Positions 56,963 to 64,000 of a stretch of DNA of 64,000 nt are shown here, piece by piece (position 1 is the first letter of the stretch; every line of letters starts with the position of its first letter). Under the pieces are notes generated by a model. It saw only the letters and a list, made by a program, of their open reading frames with translations. It was not told the origin of the DNA and made no database searches. The DNA comes from Pseudoblastomonas marina. GTDB lineage: Bacteria > Pseudomonadota > Alphaproteobacteria > Sphingomonadales > Sphingomonadaceae. Both the position numbers and the translations under genes were made by a program. Location of the stretch: contig NZ_BMID01000001.1 of the NCBI RefSeq assembly GCF_014641655.1, positions 1,540,427 to 1,604,426 of the forward strand. The letters run 5' to 3'.

Positions 56963-57637
56963 CTATTCCCAGCCTTCCCAGCGGACGCTTTCCTCGAGCG
57001 GGGCGCGCTTGACGTCGAAATTGTTCACCGGCGCGTCTGCGTCGCGATAGCCGATCGCGAGCCCGCAGAAGAAGATATGGTCGTCGGGAATATCGACCAC
57101 TTCGCGGATCTGCGGGGCATAGACCGCCCAGGCCTCCTGCGGGCAGGAATCGAGCCCCTCCTCGCGCAGCAGCAGCATGATCGACTGCAGCCACATGCCG
57201 ATATCGGACCATTGCGGCGGGCCCATATATCTGGGCGTGTGGACCAGCATAAGAACCGGCGCCCCGAAGGCGCGGAAATTCTCCGCGAACCACATGAGCC
57301 GCTTGCCCTTTTCCTCGCGCGAGATGTCGAGCGCGCCGTACAGATCCTCGCCCACGCCGAAGCGGCGCTCCTCATAGGCCCCGTCCAGTTCGGGCGGATA
57401 GATATGATACTCGGGCGCATGCGCCGCGCGGCCCTTGGGAAATTCCTGCTGGATGCGGCCGATGAGCTTTTGCAGCGGATCGCCGGTCAGCACGATCCCG
57501 TGCCACGGCTGCGTGTTCCCGCCCGACGGCGCGCGCTGTGAGCGCTTGAGCACGCTTTCGAGCAGCTCGCGATCGACCGGCTGGTCGGTGAACTTGCGGA
57601 TCGAGCGGCGGGTCTGGAGGGCTTCGGAGACTGTCAT
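56963..57637 (-). CDS. Nitroreductase-family FMN enzyme
   Basis: 224 residues. FMN-binding is RRSIRKFTDQPVDRELLESVLKRSQRAPSGGNTQPWHGIVLTG, with a later PQEAWAVYAPQIREVVDIPDDHIFFCGLAIGY. It is full length, with the usual alpha-beta fold. It reduces nitro or quinone compounds with NAD(P)H in the cytoplasm. Confidence 0.93.
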   Translation of the reverse strand: MTVSEALQTRRSIRKFTDQPVDRELLESVLKRSQRAPSGGNTQPWHGIVLTGDPLQKLIGRIQQEFPKGRAAHAPEYHIYPPELDGAYEERRFGVGEDLYGALDISREEKGKRLMWFAENFRAFGAPVLMLVHTPRYMGPPQWSDIGMWLQSIMLLLREEGLDSCPQEAWAVYAPQIREVVDIPDDHIFFCGLAIGYRDADAPVNNFDVKRAPLEESVRWEGWE

Positions 57638-57646
57638 TTCATCCGT

Positions 57647-57991
57647 TCAGTAAGGTCGTTTGCGATTAGCGCTCAACGCCGCAACTCCGGCACAGGGTGC
57701 ACTCAACAGCATGAGCAGAAGTATCCCGACGACAATCAATGGACCATTCCCCGAAACGGCAAGCATGACCGGCAACATCGCCATCACTACTAAGGCACCA
57801 GCCAGCCAAGCAGACCCTTTCGCGATTGCGCCAAGCCCTATCGAAATTAACAGAGCGGAAACGTACGCTAGGATGAAATAGGGATGGTCCCACGGCTCGG
57901 GTGTATGGGTGACCTTTATGAACAGGCCCCAGAACATGAGGCCAACAACGAACCCGAGCACAGCTAGCTGGAGGGTGCCGAGTTTCGCCAT
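57647..57991 (-). CDS. Small membrane protein after cobT
   Basis: 114 residues, four membrane helices ([78 protein letters not shown]). Not recognised. The ATG overlaps the cobT stop by one base (TGATG), so it is coupled to CobT translation. Its GC content is lower than the surroundings, which is often seen in membrane genes. Confidence 0.7.
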   Translation of the reverse strand: MAKLGTLQLAVLGFVVGLMFWGLFIKVTHTPEPWDHPYFILAYVSALLISIGLGAIAKGSAWLAGALVVMAMLPVMLAVSGNGPLIVVGILLLMLLSAPCAGVAALSANRKRPY

Positions 57992-59808
57992 CACCCCTCC
58001 TCCTCGAACAGCCCCGCGAGCTGCTCGATCATCGTGCCGCCGAGCTGTTCGACGTCCATGATCGTCACCGCGCGCTTGTAATAGCGGGTCACGTCGTGGC
58101 CGATGCCGATCGCGACCAGCTGGACGGGCGACTGGTTCTCGATCCAGTCGATTACGCCGCGCAGGTGCGCTTCGAGATAGCCGGCGTGGTTCACGCTGAG
58201 CGTGGAATCGTCCACCGGCGCGCCGTCGGAGATCACCATCAGGATGCGGCGTTCCTCTGGCCGCGCGATCAGGCGGCGGTGGGCCCAGACGAGCGCCTCG
58301 CCGTCGATGTTTTCCTTGAGGATGCCCTCGCGCATCATCAGGCCGAGATTGGTCTTGGCGTGGCGCCACGGCTCGTCGGCCTGCTTGTAGACGATGTGGC
58401 GCAAATCGTTGAGGCGCCCGGGATGGGGCGGCTTGCCGTCGGCGAGCCACGCCTCGCGCGACTGGCCGCCCTTCCACGCGCGGGTGGTGAAGCCGAGAAT
58501 CTCGGTCTTCACCCCGCAGCGTTCGAGCGTGCGCGCGAGCACATCGGCGCTGATCGCGGCGATGCTGATCGGCCGCCCGCGCATCGAACCCGAATTGTCG
58601 ATCAGCAGCGTGACGACGGTGTCCTTGAACTCCTGCTCGCGCTCGATCTTGTAGGAGAGCGAATGGCCGGGACTGATGACCACGCGGGCGAGCCGCGCGG
58701 CGTCCAACAGGCCTTCCTCCTGGTCGAAATCCCAGCTGCGGTTCTGCTGCGCCATCAACCGGCGCTGGAGCCGGTTGGCGAGCTTGGTGACGACGCCCTG
58801 GAGGCCCTGCAGCTGCGAATCGAGATAGGCGCGCAAGCGGCCCAGTTCCTCGTTGTCGCACAGTTCCTCGGCGTGGACGATCTCGTCGAAGCGGGTGGTG
58901 AAGACGCGGTAGTCGAGCCCACCGGGCGGCTCGTCGGCAGGCCGGTTCGGGCGGACGGGCATCATGCCCTCCTCGCCGTCGTCGGCGGGCTCGCCCTCGG
59001 CTTCGGAATCGGACATCTCGCCCTCGGATTCGCCGTCCTGCTCCTCGCCGCGCGCATCCTGCTTCTGGTCGGGCGACGGCTGGGCATCGCCCTCGTCGGG
59101 AGCGTCGGTGTCTTCCTCGGGCGTGTCTTCCTCGCCGTCCTCGTCCTCGCCCTCGTCGCCCTCGGGATCGGCGTCGTCGTCGGGCATCTCGAGCTGGAGG
59201 TGGCGCAGCATGTCGAGCGACAGTTTCTGGAACGCTTCCTGGTCGTCGAGGCTCAGCGCCAGCGCCTCGAAATCGCCGCCCGCCTGCGCCTCGATCCGCT
59301 CGCGCATCATATTGACGCCGTGCTGCGCGGCCTCGGGGATCGGGCGCCCGGTCAGCTTCTCGCGCAGCATCAGCGACAGCGCGGTCGACAGCGGCACCTC
59401 GTCGGGCGAACCGGCGCGGGTGATCGGGTCGCGCGCGAGGCGATCGTCGAGCGCGGCGTCGAGATTTTCGCCGATCCCGGCATAATTGTTCGCGCCGAGC
59501 GCCTCGTAGCGGACCTGCTCGACCGCCTCGTACGCCATCCGCGCGAGAGGATCGCGGGGCATGCGGCTGGCGTGGAGCGATTCGTCGTGGTGCCGCAGCC
59601 GCAATGCGAAGCCATCGGCCGCGCCGCGCGCTTTCCTCGCCGCACGCGGTTCGAGATCGCGCCCCGGCATCGGCACCCGCATCGACTTGCCGCTGGCCGA
59701 CGCCTGGTCGGAGGTCCAGGCGAGCTCGACCTCGTGCTCGCGCGCCACCGCCCGCGCGGCACCGGCGAGCGCGCTGCGAAAATCGTCGAGCGGGGAACGG
59801 TCTTTCAT
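57991..59808 (-). CDS. cobT: Cobaltochelatase subunit CobT
   Basis: 605 residues. The N-terminal half matches CobT ([24 protein letters not shown]). A strongly acidic Asp/Glu region (about 200-285) precedes a VWA domain with MIDAS motif [13 protein letters not shown]. CobT joins CobS and CobN in aerobic cobalamin synthesis to insert cobalt. The partners cobS and cobN are not in the window. It is coupled with the downstream small membrane gene. Confidence 0.93.
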   Translation of the reverse strand: MKDRSPLDDFRSALAGAARAVAREHEVELAWTSDQASASGKSMRVPMPGRDLEPRAARKARGAADGFALRLRHHDESLHASRMPRDPLARMAYEAVEQVRYEALGANNYAGIGENLDAALDDRLARDPITRAGSPDEVPLSTALSLMLREKLTGRPIPEAAQHGVNMMRERIEAQAGGDFEALALSLDDQEAFQKLSLDMLRHLQLEMPDDDADPEGDEGEDEDGEEDTPEEDTDAPDEGDAQPSPDQKQDARGEEQDGESEGEMSDSEAEGEPADDGEEGMMPVRPNRPADEPPGGLDYRVFTTRFDEIVHAEELCDNEELGRLRAYLDSQLQGLQGVVTKLANRLQRRLMAQQNRSWDFDQEEGLLDAARLARVVISPGHSLSYKIEREQEFKDTVVTLLIDNSGSMRGRPISIAAISADVLARTLERCGVKTEILGFTTRAWKGGQSREAWLADGKPPHPGRLNDLRHIVYKQADEPWRHAKTNLGLMMREGILKENIDGEALVWAHRRLIARPEERRILMVISDGAPVDDSTLSVNHAGYLEAHLRGVIDWIENQSPVQLVAIGIGHDVTRYYKRAVTIMDVEQLGGTMIEQLAGLFEEEG

Positions 59809-59833
59809 GATGCGGTCGTTACAGGATCGGGCG

Positions 59834-60487
59834 TTACAGGATCGACTGGCCGGTCGCCTTCCAGTCCTTGAGGAAGCCCTCGATGCCCTTGTCTGTGAGC
59901 ACGTGGTTGAACAGGCCGAGGATCACCTTGGGCGGCGCGGTCATCACGTCGGCGCCGATCAGCGCGCTTTCGAGCACGTGGGTGGCATGGCGCACGCTGG
60001 CGACGAGGATCTCGGTGTCGAAGGCGTAATTGTCGTAGATCGTGCGGATGTCGCGGATCAGCTCCATGCCATTGGAGCCATTGTCGTCGTGGCGGCCGAC
60101 GAAGGGCGAAACGAAGGTCGCACCGGCCTTGGCCGCGAGCAGCGCCTGGTTGGCCGAGAAGCACAGCGTCACGTTGACCATCGTGCCGTCGTCGGTGAGC
60201 GCCTTGCAGGTCTTGAGACCGTCCACGGTCAGCGGCACCTTGATGCAGACATTCTCGGCGATCTTCCGGAGCTTGTCGGCTTCCTTCATCATCGTGGCAT
60301 GGTCGAGCGCGACGACCTCGGCACTGACCGGGCCATCGACGAGGCCGCAGATTTCCTTCGTGACCTCGATGAAGTCCTTGCCTTCTTTCGCGATCAGCGA
60401 GGGGTTGGTGGTGACGCCGTCGAGCAGGCCGGTGTCGGCAAGCTCGCGAATGGCGGCAGTATCGGCGGTATCGACGAAGAATTTCAT
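59834..60487 (-). CDS. Transaldolase / fructose-6-phosphate aldolase-type
   Basis: 217 residues from ATG 60487, starting [38 protein letters not shown]. Catalytic Schiff-base lysine is in NVCIKVPLT. The short-form (about 215-residue) class is annotated both as Tal and Fsa, and sequence alone does not decide. It works in the pentose phosphate route or related sugar metabolism. Confidence 0.92.
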   Translation of the reverse strand: MKFFVDTADTAAIRELADTGLLDGVTTNPSLIAKEGKDFIEVTKEICGLVDGPVSAEVVALDHATMMKEADKLRKIAENVCIKVPLTVDGLKTCKALTDDGTMVNVTLCFSANQALLAAKAGATFVSPFVGRHDDNGSNGMELIRDIRTIYDNYAFDTEILVASVRHATHVLESALIGADVMTAPPKVILGLFNHVLTDKGIEGFLKDWKATGQSIL

Positions 60488-60569
60488 GGCGGCGCTCCGC
60501 AAGAGGGTTGAGTCGGGACGGCTATAGGGAGGCCGCCCGCTCATTCCCACCCCGCAGGGCATGCTTTCG

Positions 60570-61286
60570 TCAGCGGCGGCCCGCTCCGAACACGCCGATG
60601 ATCAGCGGATCGTTGGTGGCGTAGGGATCGCGGCGGATCTCGGTCTCCTCGAAGCCGATCTGGCGCCAGATCGCGTCGTCGACATCGCGCGAGAAATCGC
60701 TCGCAATGCGCGACACGTCGACGCCCACCAGCGCATCGAGCGCGCGGCCGACCAGCGGATCGCTAGCCACGCGCATCGCGCCCCCGAGCTCGGGGATCAT
60801 CGCCTCGACCAGCGTCGCGCCCATCGAACTGCGCAGGTAGCTCGTCGCCGCGGTCGGGCCGCCATTGACGAGGTCGACCGCGTTGCGGATGCCGATCGTG
60901 CGGACCGCGTCGGTCACCAGCGGGGCGGCGCGTTCGGCGCCTTCATAGGCGATATCGTTGAAGGCGCGCTGGAGCCGGTCCTTGAACACCACCGAGGTGA
61001 GGATGCCGGACAGCACGTCGCCGCGCGAGCCGATCACGCCGGGCAGGTCGAGCCGCGCGACCTGGCTGTTCCAGAACCCGTCGTCCGACAAGAGCTGCGC
61101 GAAGGCGCGCTCGCTCGAGAGGAACAGGATGCGCTGGATCGCATCGACCAGCCCGAAGCCGCCGAATGCCGAACAGCCCGGCAGCGTCGCCAGGGCGCCG
61201 AGGCCGGCACCGCCGACCAGCGTGTTGCGGATGAAGCCGCGGCGCCCGAGCGGTTTGGCGAGCGGCGCGTCCAAAGTCTTTTCCAT
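60570..61286 (-). CDS. DUF4197 lipoprotein with twin-arginine signal
   Basis: 238 residues. The N-terminus [20 protein letters not shown] followed by ATLPGC combines a twin-arginine-type motif with a lipobox. The mature part has [19 protein letters not shown] and the [17 protein letters not shown] block, the DUF4197 pattern. Function unknown; exported, probably to the outer membrane. It is divergent from priA. Confidence 0.85.
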   Translation of the reverse strand: MEKTLDAPLAKPLGRRGFIRNTLVGGAGLGALATLPGCSAFGGFGLVDAIQRILFLSSERAFAQLLSDDGFWNSQVARLDLPGVIGSRGDVLSGILTSVVFKDRLQRAFNDIAYEGAERAAPLVTDAVRTIGIRNAVDLVNGGPTAATSYLRSSMGATLVEAMIPELGGAMRVASDPLVGRALDALVGVDVSRIASDFSRDVDDAIWRQIGFEETEIRRDPYATNDPLIIGVFGAGRR

Positions 61287-61358
61287 CGAATCTACTCCCC
61301 GAATTCCGGAACGCGCGACTGGCGTTCCGTCGTTTGCGACCGATATACCAGAGCGAAC

Positions 61359-63527
61359 ATGAACCGCGTCCGTGTCCTCGTCTTCAATGCCGCGCTCGGC
61401 GCGCTGGATTATGCCGTGCCCGAAGGCATGCGGGCGGAACCGGGGGCGGTGGTCGAAGTGCCGCTCGGCCCGCGCCGCATCATCGGCGTGGTATGGGAAG
61501 AAGAACGTCTCCCGGCGAAGGGCGTTCCGGCCGAGCGGCTGCGGCCGATCCTCGGCGTGCTGCCGGTCCCCCCGCTGGCGGCACCGCTGCGCCGGCTGGT
61601 CGAGTGGACAGCGGATTATTACGTCGCGCCAATGAGTTCGGTCGCGCGGATGGTGCTGTCGAGCGGCAATGCGCTGAAGGGCGCGCGCACGATGACCGAG
61701 TACCGGCTGGTCGACGGTGCCGAACCGCCGCGCCTGACCCCGCAGCGCAGGAAGGCGCTCGAACGGCTCGACGGCGAACAGGCTACGATCCGCGAGCTAG
61801 CCGAAATCGCCGAAGTCTCCGAGGGCGTGCTGCGCGGCATGGTCGGCGCGGGGCTGATCGAGCCGGTCGAGGTCGATATCGACCGCCCCTACCGCCCCGC
61901 CGATCCCGATTTCGACCAGCCCACGCTCACCGACGACCAGCAGGCCGCTGCGGCGCGCATGATAGAGCTGGTGCGCGCGGGCGAGTTCGCCCCGCTGCTG
62001 CTCGACGGGGTGACCGGGTCGGGCAAGACCGAGACCTATTTCGAGGCCGTCGCCGAGGCGATCAGGCTCGAGAAGCAGGTGCTCGTTCTGCTCCCCGAAA
62101 TCGCGCTGACCGAGAATTTCCTGCGCCGGTTCGAGGATCGCTTCGGTGCCAAGCCGGTGCTGTGGCACTCCTCGCGCAGATCGACCGAGCGGCGGCGGGC
62201 GTGGCGTGCGGTCGCCGATGGTGGCGCGCAGGTGGTGATCGGCGCGCGCAGCTCGCTGTTCCTGCCGTTCCGCAATCTCGGCCTGATCGTGGTCGACGAG
62301 GCGCACGAAACCTCGTTCAAGCAGGAAGACGGGGTGCGCTACAATGCGCGGGACGTGGCGGTGATCCGCGCGCAGTTGGAAGGCGCGCCGGTGGTGCTGG
62401 CGAGCGCGACACCGGCACTCGAATCGATGCACCTTGCGGCCAACGGCACGTACGAAAAGCTCGAACTGCCAAGCCGCTTCGGCGGGGCCACCCTGCCCGA
62501 CATCGCGGTACTCGACCTGCGCGAAAAACCGCCCGAGCGCGGTCGCTGGATCGCGCCGCCGCTGGTCGAAAAGCTCGAGGAACGGCTCGAGCGCGGCGAG
62601 CAGTCGCTGCTGTTCCTCAATCGCCGCGGCTATGCCCCGCTGACGCTGTGCCGCACCTGCGGCTATCGCTTCCAGTGCCCCAATTGCAGCGCCTGGCTGG
62701 TCGAGCATCGGCTCTCGCAGCGGCTCGCCTGCCATCATTGCGGCCACGAAGTCCCGCCGCCCGCCGCCTGCCCCGAATGCGGCGAGCCCGACTGCCTCGT
62801 CGCCTGCGGCCCCGGGGTCGAGCGGATCGCCGACGAGGTCTCCGAACTGTTCCCCGAGGCGCGCATCGCGCTGGTCACCTCGGACACCCTGACCAGCCCC
62901 GAGAAGATCGCCGAATTCGTCGAGAGCGCGGAGGGCGGCGCGATCGACATCATCGTCGGAACGCAATTGGTGACCAAGGGCTACCACTTTCCCGAACTGA
63001 CGCTGGTGGGCGTGATCGACGCCGACCTCGGGCTCGAGGGCGGGGACCTGCGCGCGGCCGAACGCACCTTCCAGCAGGTCGCGCAGGTCGCGGGCCGCGC
63101 CGGACGCGCGAGCAAGCCGGGCGAGGTGCTGATCCAGACCCGCCACCCCGATGCCCCGGTGATCGAAGCGCTCGCCGCCAACGATCGCGATGCCTTTTAC
63201 GAGGCCGAAACCGAGGCGCGCCGCGATGCGGGCGCCCCGCCCTTCGGCCGCTGGGCCGCGATCATCGTGTCGAGCGAGGACGAGGCCGAGGCGCGCGATG
63301 CCGCCCGCGCGCTGGGCTCGCAGCGCCCCGACCATCCCGACATCGCGGTGTTCGGCCCCGCTCCCGCCCCGCTCTCGCTGCTGCGCGGGCGCTACCGCTA
63401 TCGCTTCCTGATCAACGCCCGGCGCAGTGCGAAGCTGCAACACGCGATCCGCGACTGGGTGGGCGGCTTCCAGTTCGGTCCGGGCGTGCGCGTGGGAATC
63501 GATATCGATCCCTACAGCTTCGTCTAG
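61359..63527 (+). CDS. priA: Primosomal replication protein N' (PriA helicase)
   Basis: 722 residues from ATG 61359. 3'-binding domain at the start (MNRVRVLVFNAALGALDYAVPEGM). Walker A is LLDGVTGSGKTETYFEA and the DEAH box is VVDEAHETSFKQEDGVRYNARDVA. A cysteine-rich zinc-binding region has CRTCGYRFQCPNCS, CHHCGH and CPECGEPDC. PriA restarts stalled replication forks by loading the primosome. It is full length with all helicase motifs. Confidence 0.97.
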   Translation: MNRVRVLVFNAALGALDYAVPEGMRAEPGAVVEVPLGPRRIIGVVWEEERLPAKGVPAERLRPILGVLPVPPLAAPLRRLVEWTADYYVAPMSSVARMVLSSGNALKGARTMTEYRLVDGAEPPRLTPQRRKALERLDGEQATIRELAEIAEVSEGVLRGMVGAGLIEPVEVDIDRPYRPADPDFDQPTLTDDQQAAAARMIELVRAGEFAPLLLDGVTGSGKTETYFEAVAEAIRLEKQVLVLLPEIALTENFLRRFEDRFGAKPVLWHSSRRSTERRRAWRAVADGGAQVVIGARSSLFLPFRNLGLIVVDEAHETSFKQEDGVRYNARDVAVIRAQLEGAPVVLASATPALESMHLAANGTYEKLELPSRFGGATLPDIAVLDLREKPPERGRWIAPPLVEKLEERLERGEQSLLFLNRRGYAPLTLCRTCGYRFQCPNCSAWLVEHRLSQRLACHHCGHEVPPPAACPECGEPDCLVACGPGVERIADEVSELFPEARIALVTSDTLTSPEKIAEFVESAEGGAIDIIVGTQLVTKGYHFPELTLVGVIDADLGLEGGDLRAAERTFQQVAQVAGRAGRASKPGEVLIQTRHPDAPVIEALAANDRDAFYEAETEARRDAGAPPFGRWAAIIVSSEDEAEARDAARALGSQRPDHPDIAVFGPAPAPLSLLRGRYRYRFLINARRSAKLQHAIRDWVGGFQFGPGVRVGIDIDPYSFV

Positions 63528-63589
63528 CGAGCGATTGCATCCGCTCCGCCGGGTGGATAGCCTTCCGGCAGGTCGCAGGGGGGAGCAGG

Positions 63590-64000
63590 ATGTCTCGCAG
63601 GTTTCTGACAGCAATGGCTGCGCTGCTGGGCGCGCTATTTTCCGCGCAACCCGCATCCGCCCAATGGCTTCAAGCCGAAACGCAGAATTTCGTCATCCAT
63701 GCCGAGCTGGACGAAGAGGAGCTTCGCGACGTCGCGCTGCACATGGAGGAGTTCAACCGGCTGCTCCAGCGCCAGATGCCCGCCCAACTGCGCCCAGGCC
63801 GCAAGTTCCATATCTGGCTGGACGGCGGGATGAACCGCATCTCCGGCCTGTTCGGCCACCGCATCTTCAGCGCGGCGCGCGACTGGCACGACCTGCCGGG
63901 AGCCTTCGCGCAATACGATCCGGGAGAGAACCCGCGATATCGCTACTACCCGCTATATTCCGCCGTGGGCCGGTTTTACCTGTCCAACGGGTTCGTGCGC
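63590..64000 (+). CDS. Exported protein, truncated at window end
   Basis: At least 137 residues from ATG 63590, preceded by a GGGGGGAGCAGG ribosome site. Signal peptide MSRRFLTAMAALLGALFSAQ followed by PASAQ (cleavage after ASA). The mature part begins WLQAETQNFVIHAELDEEELRDVALHMEEFNRLLQRQ. That opening (..F.I.sd.....l...a..lE.f...l) is seen in exported DUF1570-like and TPR-bearing proteins. The C-terminus lies outside the window. Confidence 0.8.
   Translation, partial: MSRRFLTAMAALLGALFSAQPASAQWLQAETQNFVIHAELDEEELRDVALHMEEFNRLLQRQMPAQLRPGRKFHIWLDGGMNRISGLFGHRIFSAARDWHDLPGAFAQYDPGENPRYRYYPLYSAVGRFYLSNGFVR

Noticed and set aside
58096-59871. Plus-strand frame of 591 codons across cobT
   Set aside because: Antisense shadow; CobT has its VWA and acidic features.
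61797-63656. Minus-strand frame of 619 codons across priA
   Set aside because: Antisense shadow; PriA is complete on the plus strand.

Overview
The window is high-GC DNA, densely packed with short intergenic gaps and many 1-4 base overlaps. Gene content points to an alphaproteobacterium of the order Sphingomonadales, most likely the family Erythrobacteraceae. The reasons are the rpmF-plsX-fabH-ihfA-merR run, a class I lysyl-tRNA synthetase, CobT, a 3-TM holin of the gene-transfer-agent type, a DUF6456 protein and the codon bias. This placement is an inference from gene content; there is no rRNA in the window to confirm it. Almost all of it reads as ordinary chromosomal backbone, with one clear mobile insertion. 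|| Layout. 1-4.1 kb: a truncated TPR-type exported protein, then a minus-strand PepSY / response regulator / histidine kinase operon and a periplasmic SIMPL protein. 4.2-9.1 kb: exported amidohydrolase, Uup-like ABC-F ATPase, small membrane protein, CDP-alcohol phosphatidyltransferase and DUF6456 protein. 9.19-11.02 kb: an IS1595-family element with 25-bp terminal inverted repeats. Besides the transposase it carries a RusA-like nuclease candidate and a 48-residue protein overlapping the transposase stop codon; it sits in what was a divergent promoter region of about 80 bp. 11.0-18 kb: XRE/S24-like regulator overlapping a GT4 glycosyltransferase, the yajC-secD-secF secretion operon, tRNA-Pro(GGG), NADP-type glutamate dehydrogenase and a lone holin. 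18-27 kb: retropepsin-like lipoprotein, a pair of overlapping-operon lipoproteins, aroQ, accB-accC, an Lrp regulator, an unusual DUF2336-like/histidine-kinase fusion and a polysaccharide deacetylase. 27-34 kb: two tRNAs, DUF421 protein, diguanylate cyclase, M28 peptidase, L,D-transpeptidase and EttA. 34-44 kb: intergenic repeats, GIY-YIG protein, acylphosphatase, DUF6624 protein, a small membrane protein, the HxlR/azoreductase pair, FKBP isomerase, LuxR-type solo, flavin-binding protein, an arginine-rich RcnB-like protein, a 2OG-Fe(II) hydroxylase, LysRS and a linker-rich membrane protein. 44.6-51 kb: DinG-like helicase, SixA phosphatase and the merR/ihfA/fabH/plsX/rpmF cluster. 51-64 kb: MAPEG protein, MBL hydrolase, cytochrome c, an S24 repressor module with its own operator, CysS, nitroreductase, CobT, transaldolase, DUF4197 lipoprotein, PriA and a truncated exported protein. 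|| Functional themes: envelope biogenesis and protein export (SecDF-YajC, LD-transpeptidase, fatty acid and phospholipid initiation through AccBC, FabH and PlsX), translation (LysRS, CysRS, EttA, Uup, L32, three tRNAs), genome maintenance (PriA, DinG, IHF) and a high density of regulators. The best candidates for something undescribed are the IS1595 element with its nuclease-like cargo (9185-11015), the DUF2336-like/degenerate kinase fusion (24070-25974), and the S24 repressor with divergent two-gene small-ORF operon (52728-53993).
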